Shown: positions 51,279-60,656 of the stretch, one piece after another
How the letters are laid out: each line of letters begins with the position of its first letter
Numbering within the stretch: position 1 is the first letter of the stretch
Origin: Streptomyces sp. HNM0575
GTDB lineage: Bacteria; Actinomycetota; Actinomycetes; Streptomycetales; Streptomycetaceae
NCBI RefSeq assembly: GCF_012726265.1
Contig: NZ_JAASAG010000005.1
Location: 1 to 64,000, forward strand
DNA length: 64,000 nt
Direction of reading: 5' to 3'
The notes under the pieces: generated by a model
The model's database searches: none
What the model saw: only the letters and a program-made list of their open reading frames with translations
What the model was told of the DNA's origin: nothing
Translations under genes and position numbers: made by a program

Positions 51279-51503
51279 TCAGGAGCCGCCCTGGGGTCCC
51301 TTGCCGCCGCCCTGGGAGCCGCCGCCTTCCTGACGCCCGTACTTCTCGGCCTGGCTCTTGGCCTTCTGGGTGCCGGACCGGATCTGCTCGCTGTACTTCC
51401 CCTTGGTCTTCGAGTCGGCCATGCCTGCGGCCTTGTCGATCCCCTTGGAGACCTTGTCGCTGTGCTGGCCGAGCATTCCCTTGACCTTGTCCATGAAGCC
51501 CAT
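51279..51503 (-). CDS. MT0933-type antitoxin-like small protein
   Basis: The product is 74 aa: MGFMDKVKGMLGQHSDKVSK ... GIDKAAGMADSKTKGKYSEQ, then a G/Q/S-rich tail. This fits the actinobacterial MT0933_antitox family (Pfam), originally named as antitoxin. It is lysine-rich and helical. ATG 51503 has AAGGGAAGG about 9 nt upstream; GTG 51512 is less likely. No toxin gene of a known family lies beside it, so the toxin-antitoxin role is unproven. Confidence 0.8.
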   Translation of the reverse strand: MGFMDKVKGMLGQHSDKVSKGIDKAAGMADSKTKGKYSEQIRSGTQKAKSQAEKYGRQEGGGSQGGGKGPQGGS

Positions 51504-51554
51504 GGCGGCCACCTTCCCTTCCGTCCCGTGCCTCGGTGGCAGTTCGGTTACGGG

Positions 51555-51776
51555 TCAGTTGCGGGCGTCGTCCGCGGCATCGCTGTCGGCTGCACCGTCG
51601 GCCGACTGCTGCTTCGGGATGCCGACCTCCTCGGGTTCGCTCCCGGCTCCGGTCACCGCGGTGACCTCCTGTTCCTTCGCCTCCTGGTCCGCTCCGGCCT
51701 GGGCACCCGTGGCGCCGGCGGCCGGCTTCCGTGGCGACCCGGAAGAACGGCGCAGAAGTCTTGCAAAGACGCCCAT
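51555..51776 (-). CDS. Small acidic conserved hypothetical protein
   Basis: The product is 73 aa. It begins MGVFARLLRRSSGSPRKP, an amphipathic basic stretch, followed by an A/E/D/Q-rich disordered acidic tail ending ADSDAADDARN. I recall similar short proteins with MGVFARLLRR at this place in other streptomycetes. ATG 51776 has AGGAG about 8 nt upstream. It lies 51 bp before the antitoxin-like gene on the same strand, so they may be co-transcribed. The basic start could bind membranes; function unknown. Confidence 0.7.
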   Translation of the reverse strand: MGVFARLLRRSSGSPRKPAAGATGAQAGADQEAKEQEVTAVTGAGSEPEEVGIPKQQSADGAADSDAADDARN

Positions 51777-51970
51777 ATCTACACTCCTCGACCTTACTAA
51801 CGTGGCCGCGATCCGGCGCACCGGGAACGGGCGCCGCCCCCTCTGCCTGCGGCGCCGGCGTCCCGGAAACCGGGTACGGGGCCCTCGCAACAGGCAACGA
51901 AACCGGGGGTCCGCCGTCACGTCGCCCGTTCGGGTCCGAAGCGCCGCGGGAGGTTTGCGACACTGACGGC

Positions 51971-52978
51971 GTGAGTGCCGCAGACCCGTCCGCATCCCCG
52001 CCCGCGCCTTCGTCCGGGACCCGTGGCCAGGGGGCGCCCGCGTCCCGCCGCGGCGCGGCCCCGCCCGTCGTCGCCGTCGTGGGCCCCACCGCGGCGGGCA
52101 AGTCCGACCTGGGCGTCGCCCTCGCCCGCCGCCTCGGCGGCGAGGTGATCAACGCGGACTCGATGCAGCTCTACCGCGGCATGGACATCGGCACCGCCAA
52201 GCTTCCGCGCAGCGAGCGGGAGGGCGTCCCGCACCGGCTGCTCGACGTCTGGGACGTCACGGTCACCGCGAGCGTCGCCGAGTACCAGCGGCTCGCCCGC
52301 GCCGAGATCGACCGGCTGCTGGCGGCCGGCCGCGTCCCGGTCCTGGTGGGCGGCTCCGGCCTGTATGTACGGGGCGCCATCGACGCCATGGACTTCCCCG
52401 GCACCGACCCCGCGGTGCGGGCGCGGCTGGAGGAGGAGCTGGCGGAGCAGGGCCCCGGAGCGCTGCACGCACGCCTCGCGGAGGCCGATCCGCAGGCGGC
52501 ACGGGCGATCCTGCCGAGCAACGGCCGCCGCATCGTGCGGGCCCTGGAGGTCATCGAGATCACCGGCCGTCCCTTCACCGCGAACCTCCCCGGTCACGAG
52601 GCCGTCTACGAGACGGTCCAGCTCGGCGTCGACGTCGCCCGCCCCGAGCTGGACGAGCGGATCGCCGACCGCGTCGACCGCATGTGGGAGCGGGGACTCG
52701 TGGCCGAGGTGCGGGAGCTGGAGGCCGCGGGGCTGCGCGACGGCCGCACGGCCTCCCGCGCGCTGGGCTACCAGCAGGTCCTCTCGACGCTCGCCGGAGA
52801 GTGCACCGAGCGGGAGGCACGCGAGGAGACCGTACGGGCCACGAAGCGCTTCGCGCGGCGTCAGGATTCGTGGTTCCGCCGGGATCCGCGGGTGCACTGG
52901 CTGAGCGGCGCGGAGCGGGACCGTCCGGAACTGACCGGAAAGGCACTGGCCTTGCTGGAAGAAGCGGTCACAGCCTGA
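51971..52978 (+). CDS. miaA: tRNA dimethylallyltransferase MiaA
   Basis: It transfers a dimethylallyl group to A37 of tRNAs, the step before MiaB. The product is 335 aa. The P-loop is VVGPTAAGKSD (K44). NADSMQLYRGMDIGTAK, VGGSGLYVRG, PSNGRRIVRALEV and ALGYQQ are family motifs. The first 30 aa are P/S/G-rich and variable. GTG 51971 was chosen; the frame continues upstream to 51731 without family content and overlaps the divergent small gene. No Shine-Dalgarno is visible. Confidence 0.95.
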   Translation: MSAADPSASPPAPSSGTRGQGAPASRRGAAPPVVAVVGPTAAGKSDLGVALARRLGGEVINADSMQLYRGMDIGTAKLPRSEREGVPHRLLDVWDVTVTASVAEYQRLARAEIDRLLAAGRVPVLVGGSGLYVRGAIDAMDFPGTDPAVRARLEEELAEQGPGALHARLAEADPQAARAILPSNGRRIVRALEVIEITGRPFTANLPGHEAVYETVQLGVDVARPELDERIADRVDRMWERGLVAEVRELEAAGLRDGRTASRALGYQQVLSTLAGECTEREAREETVRATKRFARRQDSWFRRDPRVHWLSGAERDRPELTGKALALLEEAVTA

Positions 52979-53086
52979 TCACGTGATGGCATCGGGACGT
53001 CCCGGGCGTCCGCCGGGACTGTTCCGGCGTGCCATCATCGACCATCGATCGGAGCCGTGCAGTTGGAGTTGGGAGGGCGGGTGGCG

Positions 53087-53752
53087 ATGGAAGCCGGCCC
53101 TCGTGACAATGAGGAGACCGCCGTCGACGAGGCCGAGCGCGCCGGGACCGTCGGACGCATCGACGACCTCACGGACCTCGACGCCCACGGCGCCGGCATG
53201 GCCCTCGGAAACCACGGCAACGGGGAGAACGGGGACGCCTCGGCGACCCGCGGGCGCCGTGCGGACCACGTGCACGACGGCCCGGCCTCCGGTGAGGCCC
53301 TGGACGTCGACGACGCGGACGACACCGACGACGTGGACGAGGACCCGGACGCGGGCGGCGACGACCGCGACGGCGCCGTCGACGACGCTCCCCCCGAGGC
53401 CGACGGCACCCCCGTCGAACCACAGGACCTGCGTCCCCCGCGGAAGCTGCGGCTGTGGCAGCTCGCGCCCATCGTGGTGCTGAGCGCGCTCGGCTCGCTG
53501 ATGTTCGCCTTCCCGCTGGCCTTCGAACCGGGCGGCGGCACGGGCGCCGTGGTCTCCATGCTCGGGCTGCTGATCTGCGGCTGCGCCGCGGGCTGGGTCG
53601 TGGTGGCGGCCCGCCGCGTCGGACTGTCCTGGCCGGGGCTGCCCGCGCCGGACTCCGGAAAGCGCGCCGACTGGCGGATCGTCGCGCTGTACGCCGTGAT
53701 CGTGGCCACCGTCGTGTTCCTCGCCGTCTGGCGCGTGGCAAGGCTGCGCTGA
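53087..53752 (+). CDS. Membrane protein with a long acidic N-terminus
   Basis: The product is 221 aa. Residues 1-120 are extremely D/E/G-rich (runs such as DVDDADDTDDVDED) and must be disordered. Three membrane helices follow (about 128-150, 155-180, 195-218). No known family is recognised. ATG 53087 has GGGAGGGCGGG upstream; GTG 53057 is an alternative. It lies between miaA and dapF on the same strand. The acidic part would face the cytoplasm if the first helix exits outward. Confidence 0.75.
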   Translation: MEAGPRDNEETAVDEAERAGTVGRIDDLTDLDAHGAGMALGNHGNGENGDASATRGRRADHVHDGPASGEALDVDDADDTDDVDEDPDAGGDDRDGAVDDAPPEADGTPVEPQDLRPPRKLRLWQLAPIVVLSALGSLMFAFPLAFEPGGGTGAVVSMLGLLICGCAAGWVVVAARRVGLSWPGLPAPDSGKRADWRIVALYAVIVATVVFLAVWRVARLR

Positions 53753-53827
53753 CCCGGCGCTCATCCGCCCGCGGGCGGCCCAGGGGCCGGGGCCCGGTGC
53801 CGCGCATGCGTACCTGCGCCGCTCCCG

Positions 53828-53833
53828 TACGAT
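53828..53833 (+). promoter_or_regulatory. Candidate -10 box for a leaderless dapF mRNA
   Basis: TACGAT lies 7 nt before the dapF ATG, with no Shine-Dalgarno. The -35 region is not recognisable. Confidence 0.4.
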
Positions 53834-53840
53834 CGGCGGC

Positions 53841-54710
53841 ATGACCGGCGCACAGCCCGTGCCGTTCCTCAAGGGACACGGCACCGAGAACGACTTCGTG
53901 ATCCTCCCCGACCCGGACGGCCTGCTGGAGCTGACTCCGCAGACCGTCGCGCGGCTGTGCGACCGGCGGGCAGGCATCGGCGGCGACGGACTGCTGCGGG
54001 TCGTACGGTCGGCCGCGCACCCGGAGGCGCGGGCGATGGCCGCCGACGCGGAGTGGTTCATGGACTACCGCAACTCCGACGGCTCCGTGGCGGAGATGTG
54101 CGGCAACGGCGTGCGCGTCTTCGTGCGCCACCTGGAGCGTGCCGGCCTGGTCAAGGCGGGGGAGGTCGCCGTCGCGACCCGCGCGGGCGTGAAGCGCACA
54201 CACCTGGCGGAGGACGGTTCCGGAGTGACGGTGGACATGGGGCCCGCCGCACTGCCGGGCGGCGCCGTGACCGTACGGGCCGGCGCTCGGAGCTGGGAGG
54301 CGGTGCACGTGGACATGGGCAATCCGCACGCGGTCGCCTTCGTCGGTGATCTCGCGGATGCGGGAGGCCTGTTGGAGGCTCCCGGCGTGGAGCCCGCTGC
54401 CGCCTACCCGTCGGGTACGAACGTGGAGTTCGTCGTGGACCGCGGCACCCGGCACGTGGCGATGCGCGTCCACGAGCGCGGCTCCGGCGAGACGCGGTCC
54501 TGCGGTACGGGCGCGTGCGCCGTGATGGTCGCGGCTGCACGGCGCGACGGAGCCGACCCCGCGACCGACGGCGAGGACGCCACGTACACGGTCGACGTCC
54601 CCGGCGGCACCCTCGTGATCACGGAACGGACCGACGGCGGGATCGAGATGACCGGACCCGCGGTGATCGTCGCCGAGGGGACCGTCGACCCCGGCCTGTT
54701 CCACGCGTAG
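53841..54710 (+). CDS. dapF: Diaminopimelate epimerase DapF
   Basis: It converts LL- to meso-diaminopimelate for lysine; streptomycetes use LL-DAP in their wall, so here its main role is lysine synthesis. The product is 289 aa with two pseudo-symmetric halves. The catalytic cysteines are C87 (EMCGNGVRVF) and C221 (SCGTGACAVM). GHGTENDFVIL and DMGNPHAV are also conserved. The length is typical. Confidence 0.95.
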   Translation: MTGAQPVPFLKGHGTENDFVILPDPDGLLELTPQTVARLCDRRAGIGGDGLLRVVRSAAHPEARAMAADAEWFMDYRNSDGSVAEMCGNGVRVFVRHLERAGLVKAGEVAVATRAGVKRTHLAEDGSGVTVDMGPAALPGGAVTVRAGARSWEAVHVDMGNPHAVAFVGDLADAGGLLEAPGVEPAAAYPSGTNVEFVVDRGTRHVAMRVHERGSGETRSCGTGACAVMVAAARRDGADPATDGEDATYTVDVPGGTLVITERTDGGIEMTGPAVIVAEGTVDPGLFHA

Positions 54711-54945
54711 GCAGCAGGTCTGGCGGCGGGGCGCATACCCCGTAGAGCGGGCGAGCTGAGGGGTGTTCAGGATTCGCGCTCTCAAGTGCGCGGCGCCACA
54801 ACGTCGCTCGGACGGGTGATCCGTTTCACGCTGCGCATGACCCGGACATCAGGGTGTGCTGGGGTCGGTAGCATCACAGGCCCCGGCCTGGACCGGGGTT
54901 GCTTCATCGGGATCGACGGGCTCGAGGGGCTCGACGGGAGGTGCC

Positions 54946-57147
54946 ATGAAGAGTCTGCGAAGGCTCAGCCGGGCGGCCCTGCTGGGCCAGGCACCGCGCC
55001 GCGACGGGCTTCCCGACGCCATGGAGCATGTGGCCAAGGTGCATCGCGCGCACCACCCCGGCGCCGACCTCGGAGCGCTGCGCCGCGCGTACGTCCTCGC
55101 CGAGTCCTCGCACCGCGGCCAGATGCGCAAGAGCGGCGACCCCTACATCACCCATCCCCTTGCCGTGACGCTGCTGCTGGCCCAACTCGGCGCGGAGACC
55201 ACCACGTTGACGGCATCCTTGCTGCACGACACCGTCGAGGACACGGACGTGACGCTGGAGCAGGTGCGCGAGGAGTTCGGCGACGAGGTCGGCTATCTCG
55301 TGGACGGCGTCACCAAGCTGGAGAAGGTGGACTACGGCGCCGCCGCCGAGCCCGAGACGTTCCGCAAGATGCTCGTGGCCACCGGCAACGACGTGCGGGT
55401 GATGTCGATCAAGCTCGCGGACCGGCTGCACAACATGCGCACCCTCGGCGTGATGCGGCCCGAGAAGCAGGTGCGCATCGCCAAGGTCACCCGCGACGTG
55501 CTCATTCCGCTCGCCGAACGCCTCGGCGTGCAGGCCCTCAAGAGCGAGCTGGAAGACCTCACGTTCGCGATCCTGCATCCCGAAGAGCACAAGCTGGCAC
55601 GGGAGTTGATCGCCGAGCACACGAAGGAGCCGGATCCGCTCACCGGTGTCGCCACATCCGTGCGGCGGCTGCTGCGCGAGGCGGACATCGCCGCGCAGGT
55701 GCTGATCCGGCCGCGGCACACCGTCTCGGTGCACCGACTGCGCCTGAAGCGAGGCGAGTTGGGCCCGTGCGACTTCGGGCGGCTGCTCATCCTCGTCGAG
55801 GAGGACGCCGACTGCTACGCGGTGCTGGGTGAACTGCACACGTGCTTCACCCCGCTCGTCGCGGAGTTCAAGGACTTCATCGCGTCGCCGAAGTTCAACC
55901 TCTACCGCTCGCTGCACACGGCGTTCGCCGACGAGCACGGCAGGGTCGCCGAAGTCCTCGTGCGTACGCGGGAGATGCACCGCATCGCCGAGGCCGGGGT
56001 GATCGCCCTGGGAGACCCGCACCGCGCGGCGGCGCCGGCACCGGGAGCGGCAGCCGGCACGGCAGCCCTCACCGGAGACGGCGAGGACGAGGACGGGGCG
56101 GCCGCCGAGCCCGGCGGTCCCGGCTGGCTCTCCCGGCTGCTGGAGTGGCAGAGCTACGCGACCGACACCGAGACCTTCTGGGCGGAGCTGCGCGACGAGT
56201 TGTCGCAGGACGGCGAGATCACCGTCTACTGCGCCTCACCCACGGCCGCTCCCGCGTCCGGCGGCGGCGCCCTGCCGCTGCCCGCGGGCGCCACGTGCGT
56301 AGACGCCGCGTACGCGCAGTACGGCTCGGTGGCACACCGCTGCATCGGGGTCCGCGTCAACGGGCGTCTCACCGCGCTGAGCACGGTCCTCGAGGACGGC
56401 GACGCCGTGCAGCTCTTCATGGAGCCCGCCGTGGGGGCCGTGCCCTCCGGGCCGTCGCCGGAGTGGCTGGAGCACGCCCGTACGCCGGCGGCGCGCATCG
56501 CCATCCGGCAGTGGCTTGCGGCCCATCCGCCCGCGCCGGAGCCGGCGCACCCGTCGCCGCCCGCCCCGGCGGACGACGACGCGGACGTCCGGGAGGAGTG
56601 TCCGGGCGCGGAGAGCGCGACCGGGTCCGTCGATGCGCCCCTCACCGGGGAGAGCGCTCCGGAGGGCTCCTCCCACGGTGCCGCGGAGGGCGCCGCCTCC
56701 GTCGTGGCGGACGACCCCCGGGCCGTCGTACGCCTCGCCGGCTGCTGTACGCCCGTGCCGCCGGACAGCGTCACGGGCTTCGCGGTGCGCGGCGGCACCG
56801 TCACCGTCCACCGCGACAGCTGCCAGTCCGTGGCCCGCATGACCTCCACCGGGCGGCGTCCCGTACCCGTGCGCTGGCAGCAGGGGGCCTCGGGGTGCCG
56901 GGTGACGCTGCGTGCCGAGGCCCTGGGCCGTACACATCTGCTCGCCGACCTGACCGAGATCATCGCGGCACAGGGGGCGACGGTGGTGTCCGCCGAGGTG
57001 GAGCCGCCGCGCGAGCAGCGCGTGCTGCACACGTACACGCTCCAACTCCCCGACGCCGCAGGGCTTCCAGCGCTGATGCGGGCCATGCGCGGCGTCCCCG
57101 GCGTGTACGACGTGACGCGTGCCGCCAGGCCCGTGCCGGCTCGCTGA
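54946..57147 (+). CDS. rshA: RelA/SpoT-family protein RshA
   Basis: The product is 733 aa. The HD hydrolase region is intact in its core (SSHRGQMRKSGDPYITHPL, LLHDTVEDTD with H94/D95, KLADRLHNMRTL). The synthetase-like region (about residues 240-365) keeps FKDFIASPKFNLYRSLHT and an aligned Glu (EVLVRT). It is degenerate elsewhere: the usual EIQIRT reads EVLVRT, and AAHW is missing. TGS-like (about 425-505) and ACT domains end the protein. A long acidic linker (about 535-590) and an A/G linker are inserts. ATG 54946 has GGGAGG 5 nt upstream. S. coelicolor has such a second Rel homologue (RshA) next to dapF, distinct from RelA, as I recall. Hydrolysis or regulated ppGpp binding seems likelier than strong synthesis. 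Confidence 0.88.
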   Translation: MKSLRRLSRAALLGQAPRRDGLPDAMEHVAKVHRAHHPGADLGALRRAYVLAESSHRGQMRKSGDPYITHPLAVTLLLAQLGAETTTLTASLLHDTVEDTDVTLEQVREEFGDEVGYLVDGVTKLEKVDYGAAAEPETFRKMLVATGNDVRVMSIKLADRLHNMRTLGVMRPEKQVRIAKVTRDVLIPLAERLGVQALKSELEDLTFAILHPEEHKLARELIAEHTKEPDPLTGVATSVRRLLREADIAAQVLIRPRHTVSVHRLRLKRGELGPCDFGRLLILVEEDADCYAVLGELHTCFTPLVAEFKDFIASPKFNLYRSLHTAFADEHGRVAEVLVRTREMHRIAEAGVIALGDPHRAAAPAPGAAAGTAALTGDGEDEDGAAAEPGGPGWLSRLLEWQSYATDTETFWAELRDELSQDGEITVYCASPTAAPASGGGALPLPAGATCVDAAYAQYGSVAHRCIGVRVNGRLTALSTVLEDGDAVQLFMEPAVGAVPSGPSPEWLEHARTPAARIAIRQWLAAHPPAPEPAHPSPPAPADDDADVREECPGAESATGSVDAPLTGESAPEGSSHGAAEGAASVVADDPRAVVRLAGCCTPVPPDSVTGFAVRGGTVTVHRDSCQSVARMTSTGRRPVPVRWQQGASGCRVTLRAEALGRTHLLADLTEIIAAQGATVVSAEVEPPREQRVLHTYTLQLPDAAGLPALMRAMRGVPGVYDVTRAARPVPAR

Positions 57148-57247
57148 CCGCAGCCCCCGGAGCCCAGGGCAGGACCCGGACTTCTTTCGGGTGGGCCGCT
57201 GCTGTGCCAGCCCGGAAGCCAGTCGGTCTGCTGATAGCACTATTTCC

Positions 57248-58792
57248 ATGGTCGACTCGTCCCCCGCAGCGAACTCGTTCTGCGCAGTGAAAGGGCCTGC
57301 TCACACCCCCCGCACCGGCAACGGCGGCCGCCTCCGCCGCCGGCCGTCCCGCACCATTTCCCGCACCCCCGCCCGTACCGCCGTGGCCGTCGCCTGCGCA
57401 GTCCTCGCGCTCGCCGGCGCGGCGCTGCCGTCGCCGAAGCCGCTCGGCGTGGGCGACCGCCTCTTCCCCCACCTCGGCAACCCCGGATTCGACGTGCGCT
57501 CCTACGACATCTCCTTCCGCTACGGAGGCGTCAACTCCCGCCCGCTCGACGCCCGTACGGTCATCGAGGCCGACGTCACCGCACGGGACGGACTCCCGCG
57601 CTTCAACCTCGACTTCGCCTCCGGCGAGGTGCGCTCCGTGACCGTCGGCGGTCGCGCCGCCCGCTACCAGCGCGCGGGGGACGACCTCGTGGTCACCCCC
57701 TCCCGCACCCAGCGCCGCGGGGAGCGCATGCGCGTCGTGGTACGGCACACGAGCCCCACCGGTGACCCCGCCGTCAGCGGCTGGGTGCGCACTAAGGACG
57801 GGCTGGCCATGGCCAACCAGGCCGACGCCGCACACCGCGTCTTCCCGGGCAGCGACCACCCCTCCGACAAGGCCCGCTTCACCTTCCACGTCACCGCGCC
57901 CCGGGCGCTGACCGTGGTCGCGGGCGGGCAGTTGACGGACAAGGAGCGCCGCGGCGAGCAGACCCGGTGGACGTACCGGGTCGCACACCCCATGGCCACC
58001 GAGGTCGCCCAGGTCTCGATCGGGCGGTCCTACGTACGGCGCTCCAAGGGCCCGCACGGGCTGCCGCTGCGCGACGTCGTGCCCCTGCGCGACCGGGAGA
58101 AGCTGCGGCCCTGGCTGGAGAAGACCCCGCGCCAGCTGGCCTGGCTGGAGCAGCGGCTGGGTCCGTACCCCTTCGAGACGTACGGGCTGCTCATGGCCGA
58201 CGCCAGCACCGGGTTCGAGCTGGAGACCCAGACGCTCTCGCTCTTCGAGAAGGATCTCTTCACCGGGAACAGGGTGCCCTCCTGGTACAAGGAGTCGGTG
58301 ATGGTGCACGAACTCGCGCACCAGTGGCTCGGCGACAGCGTGTCACCGGAGACGTGGGACGACGTGTGGCTCAACGAGGGCCACGCCACCTGGTACGAGT
58401 GGCTCTACGGAGCGGAGCGCGGGGGCCCCTCGCTGGCCTCGCGCGTGAAGCAGGCGTACAAGAGCTCCGACGGCTGGCGGAAGACCTATGGGCCTCCCGG
58501 CAGGCTGCACCCCGCGAAGCCCGGCAACAAGATCGACATCTTCCGCCGGAGCGTCTACGACGGCTCGGCGGTGGCGCTCTACGCGCTCCGCGAGAAGATC
58601 GGCAATGAGGCCTTCGCACGTCTCCAGCGGGAGTGGATCACTCAGCACGGCGACGGGAACGCCTCGACGGCGGACTTCGTCCGGCTGGTGAACGCCGTCG
58701 CCAAGAAGGACCTCACCGGGTTCCTCAAGGGTTGGCTGTACGGCGCGAAGACACCGCCGATGCCCGGTCACGCGGACTGGCGCAGCTCGTGA
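57248..58792 (+). CDS. Secreted M1-family zinc metallopeptidase
   Basis: The product is 514 aa. A long basic N-terminus precedes a hydrophobic segment (AVAVACAVLALAGAALPSP, about residues 45-65), so it is exported or membrane-anchored. The N-terminal M1 beta domain follows. The zinc site is H354-E-x2-H358 (VMVHELAHQWLGD) and E377 (NEGHATW). The exopeptidase loop reads GFELETQT instead of GAMEN, as in a streptomycete branch. The C-terminal ERAP-like domain of large aminopeptidases is missing, so it is a short form. ATG 57248 was chosen; the earlier in-frame part overlaps rshA. Confidence 0.9.
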   Translation: MVDSSPAANSFCAVKGPAHTPRTGNGGRLRRRPSRTISRTPARTAVAVACAVLALAGAALPSPKPLGVGDRLFPHLGNPGFDVRSYDISFRYGGVNSRPLDARTVIEADVTARDGLPRFNLDFASGEVRSVTVGGRAARYQRAGDDLVVTPSRTQRRGERMRVVVRHTSPTGDPAVSGWVRTKDGLAMANQADAAHRVFPGSDHPSDKARFTFHVTAPRALTVVAGGQLTDKERRGEQTRWTYRVAHPMATEVAQVSIGRSYVRRSKGPHGLPLRDVVPLRDREKLRPWLEKTPRQLAWLEQRLGPYPFETYGLLMADASTGFELETQTLSLFEKDLFTGNRVPSWYKESVMVHELAHQWLGDSVSPETWDDVWLNEGHATWYEWLYGAERGGPSLASRVKQAYKSSDGWRKTYGPPGRLHPAKPGNKIDIFRRSVYDGSAVALYALREKIGNEAFARLQREWITQHGDGNASTADFVRLVNAVAKKDLTGFLKGWLYGAKTPPMPGHADWRSS

Positions 58793-58796
58793 GGCC

Positions 58797-58833
58797 GCGT
58801 CCCGGGCCCTCCTCGACGGAGGGCCCGGGACGC
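58797..58833 (+). terminator. Terminator after the M1 peptidase gene
   Basis: A perfect 16-bp stem (GCGTCCCGGGCCCTCC) with a 5-nt loop begins 4 bp after the stop codon. Confidence 0.9.
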
Positions 58834-59055
58834 CGTGCGCCCGCAGGCGCAGGGGGTGCGGTGCAAATCCGGATGACTGCGCGGTAGGGCCGTGCCACCA
58901 TTTCCTCCGGTGCTCCGGGAACGTGCGGCAGGCGCTTCGCGGGCCCGGGGGCGGGAATCAATACCGCCGCAGGGGCGTTGCCAAGGGTGAGCGGCAGGCA
59001 CTGCGCCGCCCCATAGTTCCGTTTCCCGCATCTCCCACTTCGACGTAAGGACCCA

Positions 59056-60564
59056 ATGACCTTCTCCTCTTCTCTTCCGCACAACGGCCAGCGGGTCGCC
59101 GAGTCCGACCGCCGAGCTGACGCCCTGATGGAAGAGGACGCTGCTTGGAGTGACGGGATCGACGGCGACCGTGACGGCGATCAGTACGACCGCAGCGAGC
59201 GTGCGGCGCTTCGCCGAGTCGCGGGTCTCTCGACCGAGCTTGAGGACGTCACCGAGGTCGAGTACCGGCAGCTGCGCCTGGAGCGCGTCGTGCTCGTGGG
59301 CGTCTGGACCTCCGGCACCGCGCAGGAGGCGGACAACTCCCTGGCGGAACTGGCCGCCCTCGCGGAGACCGCGGGTGCGCACGTGCTGGACGGAGTCGTC
59401 CAGCGCCGGGACAAGCCGGACCCCGCGACGTACATCGGCTCCGGCAAGGCGCAGGAGCTGCGGGACATCGTCCTCGACAGCGGCGCCGACACCGTGGTCT
59501 GCGACGGTGAGCTGAGCCCCGGCCAGCTGATCCACCTCGAGGACGTCGTGAAGGTCAAGGTCGTCGACCGCACGGCGCTGATCCTCGACATCTTCGCGCA
59601 GCACGCCAAGTCCCGGGAGGGCAAGGCGCAGGTCTCGCTGGCGCAGATGCAGTACATGCTGCCGAGGCTGCGCGGCTGGGGTCAGTCCCTGTCGCGGCAG
59701 ATGGGCGGCGGCGGCTCCGGCTCGGCCGGAGGCGGCATGGCCACCCGTGGCCCCGGTGAGACCAAGATCGAGACGGACCGGCGGCGGATCCGCGAGAAGA
59801 TGGCCAAGATGCGCCGTGAGATCGCGGAGATGAAGACAGGCCGCGAGATCAAGCGGCAGGAGCGCCGCCGGCACAAGGTGCCGTCGGTCGCCATCGCCGG
59901 ATACACCAACGCCGGCAAGTCCTCCCTGCTCAACAGGCTTACGGGCGCCGGCGTCCTCGTGGAGAACGCGCTGTTCGCGACGCTGGACCCGACGGTCCGC
60001 AGGGCCGAGACGCCCAGCGGCAGGCTGCACACGCTGACCGACACCGTCGGCTTCGTCCGGCATCTGCCGCACCACCTGGTGGACGCGTTCCGCTCCACGA
60101 TGGAGGAGGTCGCCGACGCCGACCTGATCGTGCACGTGGTCGACGGCGCTCACCCCGACCCGGAGGAGCAGCTCGCCTCGGTGCGCGGAGTCATCCGTGA
60201 CGTGGGCGCCTCCGACGTGCCGGAGATCGTCGTCGTCAACAAGGCGGACGCGGCCGAACCGCTCGTGGTGGAGCGGCTGTTGCGCGCCGAGGGCCCCGCG
60301 GCGATCGCGGTGTCGGCCCGTACGGGCAAGGGCATCGAGGAGCTGCGTGCCCTCATCGACGAGGAGCTGCCGCGTCCCTCCGTGGAGCTGGAAGCACTCG
60401 TTCCGTACACCGAGGGCAAGCTGGTCTCGCGCGTGCACAGCGAGGGCGAGGTGCTCTCCGAGACGCACACCGAGGACGGCACCCTGCTCAAGGCGCGGGT
60501 GCACGCGGAGCTGGCGGCCGAGCTGCGGAAGTACGAACCGCAGGCAGCCGCGGGCCTGGGCTAG
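59056..60564 (+). CDS. hflX: Ribosome-associated GTPase HflX
   Basis: HflX splits stalled ribosomes under stress. The product is 502 aa. The N-terminal HflX domain has DPATYIGSGKAQEL. The glycine-rich G-hinge is RQMGGGGSGSAGGG, then GPGETKIETDRR. The G domain has G1 GYTNAGKSSL (K288), G3 DTVGF and G4 NKAD. The first 60 aa are an acidic extension. ATG 59056 has AAGGA about 6 nt upstream. The 222-bp gap before it holds the promoter region; no other gene is visible there. Confidence 0.95.
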   Translation: MTFSSSLPHNGQRVAESDRRADALMEEDAAWSDGIDGDRDGDQYDRSERAALRRVAGLSTELEDVTEVEYRQLRLERVVLVGVWTSGTAQEADNSLAELAALAETAGAHVLDGVVQRRDKPDPATYIGSGKAQELRDIVLDSGADTVVCDGELSPGQLIHLEDVVKVKVVDRTALILDIFAQHAKSREGKAQVSLAQMQYMLPRLRGWGQSLSRQMGGGGSGSAGGGMATRGPGETKIETDRRRIREKMAKMRREIAEMKTGREIKRQERRRHKVPSVAIAGYTNAGKSSLLNRLTGAGVLVENALFATLDPTVRRAETPSGRLHTLTDTVGFVRHLPHHLVDAFRSTMEEVADADLIVHVVDGAHPDPEEQLASVRGVIRDVGASDVPEIVVVNKADAAEPLVVERLLRAEGPAAIAVSARTGKGIEELRALIDEELPRPSVELEALVPYTEGKLVSRVHSEGEVLSETHTEDGTLLKARVHAELAAELRKYEPQAAAGLG

Positions 60565-60592
60565 GGGACTTCCCCTTCCGGACCGTACGGCT

Positions 60593-60629
60593 GTGGCCCG
60601 CCTCCCTGCTCGACGGGGAGGCGGGCCAC
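60593..60629. terminator. Terminator between hflX and the serine protease gene
   Basis: A 14-bp perfect stem (GTGGCCCGCCTCCC) with a 9-nt loop lies between two convergent genes and can act in both directions. Confidence 0.88.
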
Positions 60630-60656
60630 ATGCGCGAAGGACGTGCGGACCGCGTG

